DNA from: Candidatus Siliceabacter maunaloa
GTDB taxonomy: Bacteria > Actinomycetota > Thermoleophilia > Solirubrobacterales > Solirubrobacteraceae
Direction of reading: 5' to 3'
Assembly: GCA_024330185.1 (NCBI GenBank)
Contig: JANDLV010000015.1
Span: 1-64,000 of the forward strand
Length of the DNA stretch: 64,000 nt
In this document: one piece after another, positions 27,039 through 35,609 of the stretch
Layout of the letters: the number at the start of each line of letters is the position of its first letter
Position numbering within the stretch: position 1 is the first letter of the stretch
Program-made: the position numbers and the translations under genes
Notes under the pieces: model-generated
The model's input: only the letters and a program-made list of their open reading frames with translations
The model's database searches: none
Told to the model about the DNA's origin: nothing

Positions 27039-27647
27039 ATGGCCGCCGAGCTGACGCAGGGCTTTGCGGCCCTGCGCGGCCTCGGGCCGGCCGCCTCGGT
27101 CTTCGGCTCGGCCCGTACCCCCGAGGGCTCGCCCGAGCACGAGCAGGCCTGTGAGCTCGGGCGCAAGCTGGGCGCCGCGGGCCTGGCCGTGATCACCGGC
27201 GGCGGGCCCGGCGCCATGGCGGGCGCCAACCAGGGTGCCCGCGAGGCCGGCGCCCACTCGGTCGGCCTGACCATCGACCTGCCCCACGAGCAGGGCGCCA
27301 ACCGCTGGATCGATCTCGAGGTGCCCTTCCACTACTTCTTCTGTCGCAAGGTCATGTTCGTGCGCTACGCCAGTGCGTTCGTCGTCCTGCCCGGCGGTTA
27401 CGGCACCTTCGACGAGCTCTTCGAGGCCATGACCCTCATCCAGACGCGCAAGGTCCATCACTTCCCCCTCGTCCTGGTGGGCACGGACTACTGGGGCGGC
27501 CTCGTGGACTGGCTGCGCGACCGCGTGCTCGCGGAGGGCAAGATCGGCGCGGCCGACCTCGAACTGCTCCACCTCACCGATGACCTCGACGAGGCCGTGG
27601 CCATGGTCACCGAGGCCGCGCGCTTCCAGGGCGAGGCCGCCGGGTAG
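27039..27647 (+). CDS. LOG-family protein (nucleotide 5'-monophosphate phosphoribohydrolase-like), start uncertain
   Basis: The Rossmann-fold LOG/TIGR00730 family is recognised by VFGSART, VITGGGPGAMAGAN and the catalytic PGGYGTFDELFE. These enzymes release bases from nucleotide monophosphates (cytokinin activation in plants and mycobacteria). ATG 27039 gives 202 residues. Family-like sequence (TPDEEALASDVAAHITDG) continues in frame upstream to about 26975, but no ATG, GTG or TTG is available between the NlpC stop and 27039. Either translation starts at a rare codon or the true start has been lost or misread. Confidence 0.85.
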   Translation: MAAELTQGFAALRGLGPAASVFGSARTPEGSPEHEQACELGRKLGAAGLAVITGGGPGAMAGANQGAREAGAHSVGLTIDLPHEQGANRWIDLEVPFHYFFCRKVMFVRYASAFVVLPGGYGTFDELFEAMTLIQTRKVHHFPLVLVGTDYWGGLVDWLRDRVLAEGKIGAADLELLHLTDDLDEAVAMVTEAARFQGEAAG

Positions 27648-27713
27648 CGCCGCCGAGTGCGATCACGCCGACGCCGACGCTTTCGCGCCGCTGGGGTCCG
27701 CCTTCGAGCTTCA

Positions 27714-28037
27714 TCAGAGATCGAGTAGGAGGGCCAGGGCGTCGTCCACGGCGCCCATCTCCGCAGCCTCGAGACGGCCGGCGGAGCGACCGAGGCGCTG
27801 CGGGTCGACCACCGTGGTCTGTTCGACAAGGACGCGTGTCGGGTTGCCCTCAAGGTCGATCGTGGGGCGGAAGCTCATGGCCCGAGCGCGTGTAGACGTG
27901 GGTGCGACGAGGACCGTGCGGAAGGGAAGGAAGTCGTCGGACTGGACGACGACGCAGTACCGCGCGCCGCGCTGCTCGGCGCCTCGTGCTCCTCGTGGCG
28001 CCGGCAGACGGAAGACCTCGCCGCGGACCACGCTCAC
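27714..28037 (-). CDS. MazF/PemK-family toxin
   Basis: A 107-residue protein starting at GTG 28037, overlapping the antitoxin stop (GTGA). It shows the PemK/MazF fold: RGEVFRLPAP at the N-terminus, RYCVVVQSDDFLPFRTVLVAPTS and TIDLEGNPTRVLVEQTTVVDPQRL. MazF toxins are sequence-specific mRNA endoribonucleases. Intact length and coupling to an RHH gene suggest a functional type II module. Confidence 0.88.
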   Translation of the reverse strand: MSVVRGEVFRLPAPRGARGAEQRGARYCVVVQSDDFLPFRTVLVAPTSTRARAMSFRPTIDLEGNPTRVLVEQTTVVDPQRLGRSAGRLEAAEMGAVDDALALLLDL

Positions 28038-28279
28038 TCTCCGAGGGGAGGCGCGAGCGCGGACATCTGCTCGCGGATGGCCCGCATCTCCTCTGCGTCG
28101 TCGTCGTCGGCCATCAGCTGAGTGATCTCCGCCAGCAGGAAGGCGCGGCGTCGCCGTCGCTCGGCCGCCTCGCGCAGCGCCGTCCGAACCGCCTCGGAAT
28201 CGCTGACCCCTTCGGCCCGCACCACCGCGAGCGCAGCTTGTGCGGCGTCGTCGAGTCGGACGTGGATCGAGCGGGCCAT
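28034..28279 (-). CDS. Ribbon-helix-helix antitoxin partner of MazF
   Basis: An 81-residue protein beginning MARSIHVRLDDAAQAALAVV, an RHH/CopG-like N-terminus with DNA-binding strand and helix. An Arg-rich middle and acidic C-terminus (MADDDDAEEMRAIREQMSAL) follow, typical for a toxin-neutralising tail. It precedes and overlaps the MazF gene, the usual order. It probably represses its own promoter. Confidence 0.85.
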   Translation of the reverse strand: MARSIHVRLDDAAQAALAVVRAEGVSDSEAVRTALREAAERRRRRAFLLAEITQLMADDDDAEEMRAIREQMSALAPPLGE

Positions 28280-28349
28280 GCCGGCACCGTAGCACGATAT
28301 GTCGCACCGAGGTCGCAGCGAGGCGCGAGAGAGCTATGCCATCAGCGGG

Positions 28350-28944
28350 CGCAAGGTAGCCGACGAGGGCTGCGGAAAACCGCCCGGCTCCACCTTGCGG
28401 CGAGAGCCAGCCGACCGCGTGGCCGAGGAGGTTGAGGTAGACGCCGGAGATGGCGCTGCCCGCCCCGTCGGGCGGGATGTCGCCGTGCAGCGCCGAGCCG
28501 TACAGCCAGGCGGCCGCGCCGGTGCTGGTGAACAGCTCGCCGGCCAGGGCGGAGGCGGGCATGAGCAGCACCCGGGCGAACTCGAGCGTCTCCCTCGGTC
28601 CAAGGCCGGCGAGCAGACGTGCGGGCCCGGTCACCGGTGGGAAGCCGGCGAGCATGGTCTCAGCGCAGGCCGTGGCGCTCGAGTGGCCAGCGGGCGAAGA
28701 CGGGCGAGGCGGCGGCCGCCGGGTGGACGGCGGAGAAGACGTCGTGGTGGAAGCCTGGGAGGGTCAGCTCCTCGGTGGCCACGGCGCCGCCCAGCCGGTC
28801 CTGGGCCTCGAGCACCAGCACCGACCGGCCGCGCTGGGCGAGCGTTATGGCGGCGGCCAGCCCGTTTGGCCCGCTGCCCACCACCACGGCGTCGTAGCGC
28901 TGTGTGGCCACGGCTGGTAGTGGTCGCCCCCGCAAATACGGCAC
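28350..28944 (-). pseudogene. Broken phytoene-desaturase-like FAD oxidoreductase
   Basis: The 5' part (28944-28660) encodes an intact FAD-binding start, [20 protein letters not shown], through [20 protein letters not shown], then stops after PLERHGLR. Homology resumes just beyond the stop in another frame (FPPVTGPARLLAGLGPRETL, SALHGDIPPDGAGSA, GWLSPQGGAGRFSAAL). The intervening family segment of roughly 60-70 residues is missing, and the protein ends after about 190 of the usual 500 residues. So internal deletion, frameshift and 3' truncation are all visible. The MazF/RHH pair now occupies the downstream side. Bases 28280-28349 show no gene. Confidence 0.75.
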
Positions 28945-28965
28945 GTATTTCGGGGCCGACCATTA
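28918..28965 (-). terminator. Long two-tier hairpin starting at a stop codon
   Basis: Outer arms TAGTGGTCG (28918-28926) and CGACCATTA (28957-28965; one wobble) continue into inner arms CCCCG-c-AAATACG and CGTATTT-CGGGG with a three-base loop. The right outer arm contains the TAA stop of the minus-strand gene. Same arms and stop-codon anchoring as 11407-11446. The stem is near perfect, so a strong terminator or RNA 3'-end stabiliser is likely. Confidence 0.65.
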
Positions 28966-30087
28966 GGCGACGGCGAGGGCGATCTGGTGGAGCATGCTCT
29001 GCGGGGGGGTGCCCTGGCCCCAGAAGGCGTGCTGGGCCTGGTGGCCGGCGTGGCGGTAGGCACGGTCGAGGTGCCAGGGCAGCTCGTCCCAGGTGCCGGC
29101 CGCGCGCAGGTAGGCCTGTCGGTCGTGCTCGAAGAGCACGAGGCGGTTGCGCGCCCGACCCATGAAGTGGCCCTCGTGGGTGGTCAGGTCGAAGGCCAGC
29201 AGCGGGGCGGCGCCTTGCGGGACGGCGGGGGGCTCGTCGCGCCCCAGGCGCGCCAGGCTGTCGTTGAGCTCGGCGACGTAGGCGTCGAGCAAGCCTTGGT
29301 CGTCGGTGCTCACCACACGGGTGATGGTGACGTAACCGCGCGTGAACAGGGGCGTGCGCTGCGTGGGCAGGGCGACGACCTCGATCTCGAACGTCTGGTC
29401 GGCCAGGCCACCGCTTCGCAGCGGGGTGAAGCGACCGACCTCCGAGGCGTGGTCGGGCCAGGTCTCCGTGGCCGAGAGCGCGGCGATGACGCGGTCGGCG
29501 GAGGCGACGGCGACCGGCGGGTAGGTGTGCCACACCTGCTCGCGGCCGGGCGCGGTCGGCGGCGTGGGCGGGCCGAGACGGGCGTGGCGCAGCCGGTCCT
29601 CCGGGCGGTAGGCCGCCTTCTCCTCACCGGACTCGAAGGCGATGCCCCACCCGCGCCGCGCCGGGTCGTCCCAGGCGTCGGCGAACCAGGGACCGAGCAG
29701 GCGGCTCGCGCCCTCCAGCAGCTGCTCGCGGTTGAGCGTTCCGCGCGGGGTCCGGGTTGCTTCGAAGAAGCGTTGGCGCCCGTAGGCGCTGTGGAAGGCG
29801 AGCACGTCGGGGGCGCGCAGGCGGCGGTGGCCGAGGCGGTGCCAGCGCGTGGTGACGATCCCCAGGGCCAGGCGCAGATCGGCCACCTCGCGCAGGCCAT
29901 AGGGCCGCGCGTAGTAGGCGGCGTTGACTAAGTCGGTGATCCAGCCGGCGGCGTCCGGGGCGGCGATCGACGAGCCGGCCATCCGTGCGAAGCGGATCTG
30001 TGGCGAGCGAGCGGCGCGGCCGGCCACGAGGGCGGCACCGGCCACACCGGCGGCGGTGAGGCTCCTGCGGCTAACGGTCAGGGGCAT
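28963..30087 (-). CDS. Uncharacterised twin-arginine-signal secreted protein
   Basis: A 374-residue protein from ATG 30087, preceded by AGGAGA. The N-terminus SRRSLTAAGVAGAALVAGRAA has the twin-arginine signal pattern, so it is likely exported folded, perhaps with a cofactor. The body is rich in Trp, His and Arg, with notable stretches HEGHFMGRARNRLVLFEHD and HAGHQAQHAFWGQGTPP; clustered His could bind metal or haem. I do not recognise a family. It ends in the hairpin at 28918-28965. A lone gene between two pseudogenes. Confidence 0.65.
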   Translation of the reverse strand: MPLTVSRRSLTAAGVAGAALVAGRAARSPQIRFARMAGSSIAAPDAAGWITDLVNAAYYARPYGLREVADLRLALGIVTTRWHRLGHRRLRAPDVLAFHSAYGRQRFFEATRTPRGTLNREQLLEGASRLLGPWFADAWDDPARRGWGIAFESGEEKAAYRPEDRLRHARLGPPTPPTAPGREQVWHTYPPVAVASADRVIAALSATETWPDHASEVGRFTPLRSGGLADQTFEIEVVALPTQRTPLFTRGYVTITRVVSTDDQGLLDAYVAELNDSLARLGRDEPPAVPQGAAPLLAFDLTTHEGHFMGRARNRLVLFEHDRQAYLRAAGTWDELPWHLDRAYRHAGHQAQHAFWGQGTPPQSMLHQIALAVA

Positions 30088-30160
30088 CGGCGGTCTCCTG
30101 GAGATGGCGCAAACGGGCACACGTACGACGGTAGGGCGCGCGTGGAAGCGCATGCGCGGA

Positions 30161-30705
30161 TCACTCCGCCGACAGCCCGTTCACGGCGATCAGGCAGCCG
30201 CCGCGGTGGGGATCCTTGGCCACGAAGTCGGTGAGCTTGGCGCTAGGGGCGATCACGTCGAGGAGGCCGCGGCTGATGCCGCGGTGCAGCGTGCACACCA
30301 GCGGCTGGTTCTCGCTCACCGCGTCGCGGTAGGGGCCGTTGCCCAGCTCGAAGGTCACGCCGTCGTGATGAGGGCGGTCACGGGGTGCGAAGCCCAGCGC
30401 CGCCAGCGCGGTCTGCATGGTGCCGGCTGCGGAAGCATCGTGGGGGCTGGGGCGATCTCGCGCCCTATGGCCCGGCCGTGGCGCCCGATGCCGCTTGACA
30501 CCGTGGTGCGCTCGAGCAGGCCCTCGTCGGCCAGGCGCTGCAGGTGGATGCGCACGCCGTTGGGATGCAGGCCGGTTGCCTGGGCGAGCTTCTCTACGCC
30601 GGCGGGGCGCCTGAGCTCGGCGAGCAGCGCGAACAGCCGCGCACGACTGGGTTGGGCGAGGACGGCGTCGGGCTGGTTGGCGGGGAGGAGGTCGATAAAA
30701 GCCAT
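30161..30705 (-). pseudogene. Frameshifted and internally deleted ArsR-like regulator
   Basis: From 30705 the frame encodes a winged HTH (LAQPSRARLFALLAELRRPA, GLHPNGVRIHLQRLADEGLL) and then jumps to GRAIGREIAPAP, a segment that in full-length relatives lies about 60 residues further on. Shortly after, homology moves to a second frame (TALAALGFAPRD, FELGNGPYRDAVSENQPLVC, TLHRGISRGLLDVIAP) down to 30161. Relatives have Cys in the NCPYRDAV motif; here it is Gly. The gene is therefore inactive as a full regulator, though the HTH portion (116 residues) could still be made. It is divergent from the ferredoxin gene. Confidence 0.72.
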
Positions 30706-30708
30706 TTT

Positions 30709-30724
30709 TCCACTTGTGCGTGGA
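30709..30724. promoter_or_regulatory. Inverted repeat upstream of the broken regulator and ferredoxin
   Basis: TCCAC (30709-30713) and GTGGA (30720-30724) flank six bases, four bases before the regulator start and 66 before the ferredoxin start. Suits an autoregulatory operator of the now damaged ArsR-like protein. Confidence 0.4.
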
Positions 30725-30789
30725 CAAAGGCGCAGTCGAGCTGGTATTCCTATTGCGATTGTGCAAAACCCCTGCGAAGGAAGCGAGCC

Positions 30790-31059
30790 TTGACCTACGT
30801 CATCAACGAGCCGTGCCTAGGGACCAAGGACACCTCCTGCGTCGAGGTGTGTCCGGTCGACTGCATCCATCCGACCCCCGACGAGCCCGACTACGACCAG
30901 CACGACCAGCTCTACATCGACCCGGAGGAGTGCATCGACTGCGACGCATGCGTCGAGGCGTGCCCGGTCGACGCCATCACCTCGGAGGATCAGGTCCCCT
31001 CGGAGTGGGAGCGCTACATCGCCATCAACGCCGACCACTACCGCCAGCCGGCGGCGTGA
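30790..31059 (+). CDS. fdxA: Seven-iron-type ferredoxin (FdxA-like)
   Basis: An 89-residue ferredoxin starting at TTG 30790 with AAGGAAG upstream. Cys at 9, 17, 21 and 25 (C-x7-C-x3-CP) match the [3Fe-4S]-type half. Cys at 48, 51, 54 and 58 (CIDCDACVEACP) form the [4Fe-4S] half. These are common soluble electron carriers for P450s and oxidoreductases in actinobacteria. It lies 71 bases before an acyl-CoA ligase gene. Confidence 0.93.
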   Translation: MTYVINEPCLGTKDTSCVEVCPVDCIHPTPDEPDYDQHDQLYIDPEECIDCDACVEACPVDAITSEDQVPSEWERYIAINADHYRQPAA

Positions 31060-31130
31060 GGCGCCGGCGGTGACACGCGCGTCGGACGCGCTGCTGCTGG
31101 TCACGATCTCCACGGGGTAGGGCCTCCGTC

Positions 31131-32615
31131 ATGAGCCTTGCGCGCCTTCTCACCGACACCGCCTCCCAGCACGGCGAGCGCACGGCGGTCAAGCTCGACG
31201 ACGTCGAGCTCACCTACCAGGCTCTCGACCAGGGTTCCCAGCTCGTGGCCGGCCTGCTGGCCTCCCACGGGGTGCAGCCCGGCGACCGCGTCGGGATCAT
31301 GCTGCCCAACGTCCCCTACTTCCCCGCCGTCTACTACGGGGTGCTGCGCGCGGGCGCGGTGGTCGTCCCGATGAACCCGCTGCTCAAGGGCCGGGAGGTG
31401 CAGTTCCACCTCGAGGACTCGGGCGCCAAGGTGCTGTTCGCCTGGCACGACTTCGCGCAGGACGCCGGCAAGGGCGCCGAGGCGGCCGGAGCGCAGCTGG
31501 TCAGCGTCGCTCCCGGCGAGTTCGAGAAGCTGCTGGGCGAGCAGGAGGCGCGCCCCGACGTGGTCGAGCGCGACGACGAGGACACCGCGGTCATCCTCTA
31601 CACCTCGGGCACCACCGGCACGCCCAAGGGCGCGGAGCTGACCCACCGCAACCTGCGGCGCAACGTCGAGGTGGCCACGGCTCTGTTCGACATGTCGCGC
31701 GACGACATCGTCTTCGGCGGACTGCCCTTCTTCCACTCCTTCGGCCAGACCTGCGCGCTCAACGCGACCATCTCCAGGGGCGCCACGATCACGTTGCTGC
31801 CGCGCTTCGAGCCCGAGAAGGCCTTCGAGGTCATCCAGCGCGACAAGGTGACGATCCTCGAGGGCGTGCCGACGATGTACTCGGCGCTGATCAACCACCC
31901 GGCCGGCGACACCTGCGACGCCTCGTCGCTGCGCGTGTGCGTCTCGGGCGGCTCCGCGCTGCCCGGCGAGGTGCTGCGCGGCTTCGAGGAGAAGTTCGAC
32001 GCGGCCATCCTCGAGGGCTACGGCCTGAGCGAGACCTCGCCGGTGGCCTCCTTCAACCACCCCGACCGGGAGCGCAAGGTCGGCTCCATCGGGACGCCGA
32101 TCGAGGGGGTGGAGATGAAGGTGGTCGACGACGACGGCAACGAGGTGGCACAGGGGGAGGTCGGCGAGATCGCCATCAAGGGCCACAACGTCATGAAGGG
32201 CTACTGGCAGCGCGACGACGCCACCCGGAAGGTCATGCGCGACGGCTGGTTCCACACGGGCGACATGGCCACCACCGACGAGGACGGCTACTTCTTCATC
32301 GTCGATCGAAAGAAGGACCTCATCATCCGCGGTGGCTACAACGTCTACCCGCGCGAGATCGAGGAGGTGCTCTACGAGCATCCGGCGGTCGCGGAGGCCG
32401 CGGTGGTCGGCGTTGCCCACGACGAGCTGGGCGAGGAGGTCGGCGCGGCGGTGACCCTCAAGGAGGGCGAGTCGGTCGACGAGGACACCCTGCGCGACTA
32501 CATCAAGGAGCAGGTCGCCGCCTACAAGTACCCGCGCCGGATCTGGTTCGTCGACGAGCTGCCCAAGGGCCCCACGGGCAAGATCCTCAAGCGCGAGATC
32601 GAAACGCCCAGCTGA
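31131..32615 (+). CDS. Acyl-CoA synthetase (AMP-forming)
   Basis: A 494-residue ANL-superfamily enzyme with the P-loop YTSGTTGTPKGAE, the GYGLSETSP motif, FHTGDMATTDEDGYF, and the C-terminal hinge DRKKDLIIRGGYNVYPREIE with catalytic Lys in PTGKILKREI. It resembles long-chain or medium-chain fatty acyl-CoA ligases (FadD). Complete. It ends overlapping the next frame by four bases. Confidence 0.92.
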   Translation: MSLARLLTDTASQHGERTAVKLDDVELTYQALDQGSQLVAGLLASHGVQPGDRVGIMLPNVPYFPAVYYGVLRAGAVVVPMNPLLKGREVQFHLEDSGAKVLFAWHDFAQDAGKGAEAAGAQLVSVAPGEFEKLLGEQEARPDVVERDDEDTAVILYTSGTTGTPKGAELTHRNLRRNVEVATALFDMSRDDIVFGGLPFFHSFGQTCALNATISRGATITLLPRFEPEKAFEVIQRDKVTILEGVPTMYSALINHPAGDTCDASSLRVCVSGGSALPGEVLRGFEEKFDAAILEGYGLSETSPVASFNHPDRERKVGSIGTPIEGVEMKVVDDDGNEVAQGEVGEIAIKGHNVMKGYWQRDDATRKVMRDGWFHTGDMATTDEDGYFFIVDRKKDLIIRGGYNVYPREIEEVLYEHPAVAEAAVVGVAHDELGEEVGAAVTLKEGESVDEDTLRDYIKEQVAAYKYPRRIWFVDELPKGPTGKILKREIETPS

Positions 32616-34063
32616 GCCGCTTCGACCTCATCGTGGTGGGCCTGGGCTCGGCGGGCATGACCGCCGCCCAGGCCGCTCCGCGCTTCGGCCTGCGCACTGC
32701 CGGGGTCGAGCGCGCGCGGGTCGGCGGGGACTGCCTGTGGACGGGCTGCGTGCCCTCCAAGGCCCTCATCGCCAGCGCGCGGCTGGCCCATCAGATGCGC
32801 CACGCCGACCGGCTGGGGCTGGAGCGCGTCGACCTGCGCGTGGACACCGCGAGGGTGTGGGCCAGGGTCCGCGCGGTTCAGGAGGACATCGCGGCCACCA
32901 GCGACAGCCCGCAGCGCTTCCGCGAGGCGGGCGCGGAGATCTTGGTTGGTGACGCGGCGCGACTGGTGGCCGGCGGGCGCCGTGGCCGGGGCGTCTCCAG
33001 GCGCTTGGCGCGCCCGGATGCGTCCCTCGCCGTGGAGGTGGACGGCCGCCTGCTCCGAGCGCGCCATGTGCTCATCTGCACGGGCAGCCGCCCGGCGACC
33101 CCGCCGGTCGAAGGGCTCGAGGAAGCCGGCTTCCTCACCTCCGAGACGCTGTTCACCCTGGAGCGCGCGCCGCGCAGCGTCGTCGTGCTGGGCGGAGGAC
33201 CGATCGCCGTCGAGATGGCCCAGGCGCTGGCGCGCCTGGGCGTAGAGGTGACCGTGCTGGAGAGGGGCGACGCCATCCTCTCACGTGACGAGCCCGAGCT
33301 GACCGCCCGCGTGGCCGCCCGGCTGGAGGCCGAGGGGGTGGCGCTGCACACCGCCACGGCGGCCGAGCGGGTGACGCTGGACGGCGACGGCGCCAAGCGC
33401 GTGCACGCGGGTGAGCGGTCGTTCGTCGCCCAGGAGCTGCTCGTGGCCGCGGGGCGTGCGCCCAACGTCGAGGGGCTGGGCCTGGAGGACGCCGGCGTCG
33501 CGGTGGGCCCCAAGGGCATCGTGGTAGACGACCGGCTGCGCACGAGCCGGCGTGGCGTGTGGGCGGCGGGCGACGTGACGGGCGGGCCCCTGTTCACCCA
33601 CGCGGCCGGCTTCGACGCCGCCCGCGCGGTGCGCAACCTCGCCTTCCCCGGCGCCGGCGGGCCGGCCGACGAGGTGCCCTGGACGACGTTCACCGACCCC
33701 GAGCTGGCCCACGTCGGCCTGACCGCCGCGCAGGCGCGCGATCGTCACGGCGACGATGACGTCGAGGTGCATCGCATGGAGCTGGCCGACTCCGACCGCG
33801 CGCGGGCCGAGGACGCCACCGACGGCGCCATCGTCGTCGTCACCGCGAAGGGGCGCATCGTCGGCGCCCACGTGCTCGCGCCCGCAGCCGGCGAGCTCAT
33901 CCACGAGCTGGCCCTGGCGTTACGAAAGGGCCTGGACCTTCGCGAGCTGGCGGGGATGGTCCACGTGTACCCGACCTACGCGGTGGACCTCCAGCGCCTG
34001 GCCGGCGAGGCGGCCTACGCGCGGGGCGAGAAGGTGCGGTTCCTCACCCGGCTGGCTCGCTGA
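32612..34063 (+). CDS. Pyridine nucleotide-disulfide oxidoreductase
   Basis: A class I FAD disulfide reductase of about 483 residues: the FAD loop VVGLGSAGMTAA, the redox pair GGDCLWTGCVPSKAL, the NAD(P) loop VVLGGGPIAVEMA, the second FAD motif GVWAAGDVTGG, and the catalytic HVYPTYAVDLQRLA near the C-terminus, where His is the expected base. It is closest to mercuric reductase or dihydrolipoamide dehydrogenase-like proteins of unknown substrate. No ATG is available at the expected N-terminus; CTG 32612 (overlapping the upstream stop as CTGA) gives LSRFDLIVVG, while GTG 32633 would remove half of the first FAD strand. I favour the upstream start. Confidence 0.87.
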   Translation: MSRFDLIVVGLGSAGMTAAQAAPRFGLRTAGVERARVGGDCLWTGCVPSKALIASARLAHQMRHADRLGLERVDLRVDTARVWARVRAVQEDIAATSDSPQRFREAGAEILVGDAARLVAGGRRGRGVSRRLARPDASLAVEVDGRLLRARHVLICTGSRPATPPVEGLEEAGFLTSETLFTLERAPRSVVVLGGGPIAVEMAQALARLGVEVTVLERGDAILSRDEPELTARVAARLEAEGVALHTATAAERVTLDGDGAKRVHAGERSFVAQELLVAAGRAPNVEGLGLEDAGVAVGPKGIVVDDRLRTSRRGVWAAGDVTGGPLFTHAAGFDAARAVRNLAFPGAGGPADEVPWTTFTDPELAHVGLTAAQARDRHGDDDVEVHRMELADSDRARAEDATDGAIVVVTAKGRIVGAHVLAPAAGELIHELALALRKGLDLRELAGMVHVYPTYAVDLQRLAGEAAYARGEKVRFLTRLAR

Positions 34064-34141
34064 TCCGGACGCGGCGCCGCTGAGGTTGCGGTCGGATCTG
34101 TCACAGCGGGCGGTTGGCTTCGCCGCGGCGCACGAAGGAAC

Positions 34142-35563
34142 TCAGACGTTCGCGGGCTCGGGCTCGCTGCGGTGGAGGGGCAGCAGTTCGGCCAGGCGCA
34201 GGTTCTCGTCGGGGTCGAGCACCGAGTGCTGGGCGCAGGCGGGCACAAGGCGCCCGTCGTCGGGGTGGGCCATCGCGTAGGAGCAGGACTGCAGGCGCTC
34301 CTGGGTGGCGCGGATGCGCGGGTCGTCGGACATGACGCCCTGCTCGAGCAGCTCCCAGGCCGGGCGCACGTCGCGGGCGTCCATGAACGCGTGCATGACG
34401 AACGTGATCGTCTTGGGCCGGTTGGCGCGCAGGTGGCGCACGCCCCCCGCGCGGCGCACCAGGCGCACGGCCCACCCGGCACCGTGGGGCAGGACCTGCG
34501 GCCGGCGCGCGATGGCCCGGGCGGCGCGGGCGGCCAGCAGCGCCGGTGGGGCGACGAGGTCCATGCCGCCGAAGCCGGCCAGGAAGTCCCCGAGCACCCG
34601 TTGGTCGCGGGGATCGTCCTCGTCGAGAACCGGCGCGTAGCGGTCGCCCGCGTAGAGGCCGTAGGCGGTGCGGTTGCAGCGCTCGTCGCCGACCTGGACG
34701 GCGCGGAAGTGCAGCCGCGACCCGGCGCCCTCCTCGATCCGCGTCCATACCTCGTCGGTGGAGAAGGCGCGGTAGGCGTCCTTCCAGCGCGCCTCGTTGC
34801 CCACGAAGGCGGCGGGCTGGAAGGAGAACATGCGAAAGCCCATGTCGCGGCAGTCGCGCACGACCCGGGCCACCTGGTCGATGTTGCGCGGGGTGACCGT
34901 CATGTTGTGGGCCAGGTAGTGCTTGATGCCGTGCTCGCGCTCCAGGCGCTGGAACATCTGGCAGAAGCGCTCGCGGTAGGGGTTGAGCTCGGCCTCGTTC
35001 CTGACACGCTTGATGCCTCGGCGACCGAACATCATGGAGTCGAAGTGGCCGGCGAAGCTGAGGAAGTCGAAGCGCCGCTCGCCGGTATCGGGGTCGAGGG
35101 CCAGCGCCTCGAGGTGGTCGTAGTCGAAGTCGCCGTGGCTCATGGACATCGGCTTGCGCCCGTGGCGGTGCATGGCCTGCAGCGCTGCCGCGTGATCGTC
35201 GGGGGAAAGAAGCGTCACCTCGCCGCCGATGAGCTGGGCGTTCTGCCCGGGGCCGCGCAGCTCGCGCAGCAGGGCCATCTGGCGATCGACCTCGCGCTGG
35301 GTGTGCGGGCCGTCCACGCGCACCCGGTTGGCCTCCTTGGCGTGGTAGCACGGGGTGCAGGCCAGATTGCAGCGGGGGAACACGCCGTGGGTGCCCTCGC
35401 AGCCCGCGCTGCGGGTGCCCAGCATCTGGTTGGGGGTCTTGACGTGGGTGGGCAGATCCTCCCAGCGACGCGCGAGCGCGGCGGTGAGGTCGGGGTGCTC
35501 GGGGCGCGTCGCGACCTCCAGGGCACGCAGGCGGTCGAGCAGGCTCCTCACCACGGTCGGCAC
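34142..35563 (-). CDS. Radical SAM protein of unknown function
   Basis: A 473-residue protein with the radical SAM cluster motif C65-x3-C69-x2-C72 (PRCNLACTPCYH) preceded by GCEGTHGVF. Other conserved-looking segments are QLIGGEVTLLSPDDHAAAL, HGDFDYDHL, LSFAGHFDSMMFGRRGI and HNMTVTPRNIDQVARVV. Several C-terminal Cys (QSCSYAMAHPDD, VPACAQHS) could hold a further cluster or act in catalysis. Homologues occur in actinobacteria; I know of no assigned reaction. The TIGR04283-like glycosyltransferase gene lies 46 bases upstream in the same direction, so a shared pathway is plausible. Confidence 0.85.
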   Translation of the reverse strand: MPTVVRSLLDRLRALEVATRPEHPDLTAALARRWEDLPTHVKTPNQMLGTRSAGCEGTHGVFPRCNLACTPCYHAKEANRVRVDGPHTQREVDRQMALLRELRGPGQNAQLIGGEVTLLSPDDHAAALQAMHRHGRKPMSMSHGDFDYDHLEALALDPDTGERRFDFLSFAGHFDSMMFGRRGIKRVRNEAELNPYRERFCQMFQRLEREHGIKHYLAHNMTVTPRNIDQVARVVRDCRDMGFRMFSFQPAAFVGNEARWKDAYRAFSTDEVWTRIEEGAGSRLHFRAVQVGDERCNRTAYGLYAGDRYAPVLDEDDPRDQRVLGDFLAGFGGMDLVAPPALLAARAARAIARRPQVLPHGAGWAVRLVRRAGGVRHLRANRPKTITFVMHAFMDARDVRPAWELLEQGVMSDDPRIRATQERLQSCSYAMAHPDDGRLVPACAQHSVLDPDENLRLAELLPLHRSEPEPANV

Positions 35564-35609
35564 GCCAACTGGTAGCGCGGCCTGTCCCTCACCGGATCAG
35601 GTCGGCACG

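Noticed and set aside
34089-34098. GGTCGGAT, the complement of the suf operator arm, downstream of the disulfide reductase gene
   Set aside because: No matching second arm, no promoter context; it lies between two converging gene ends.
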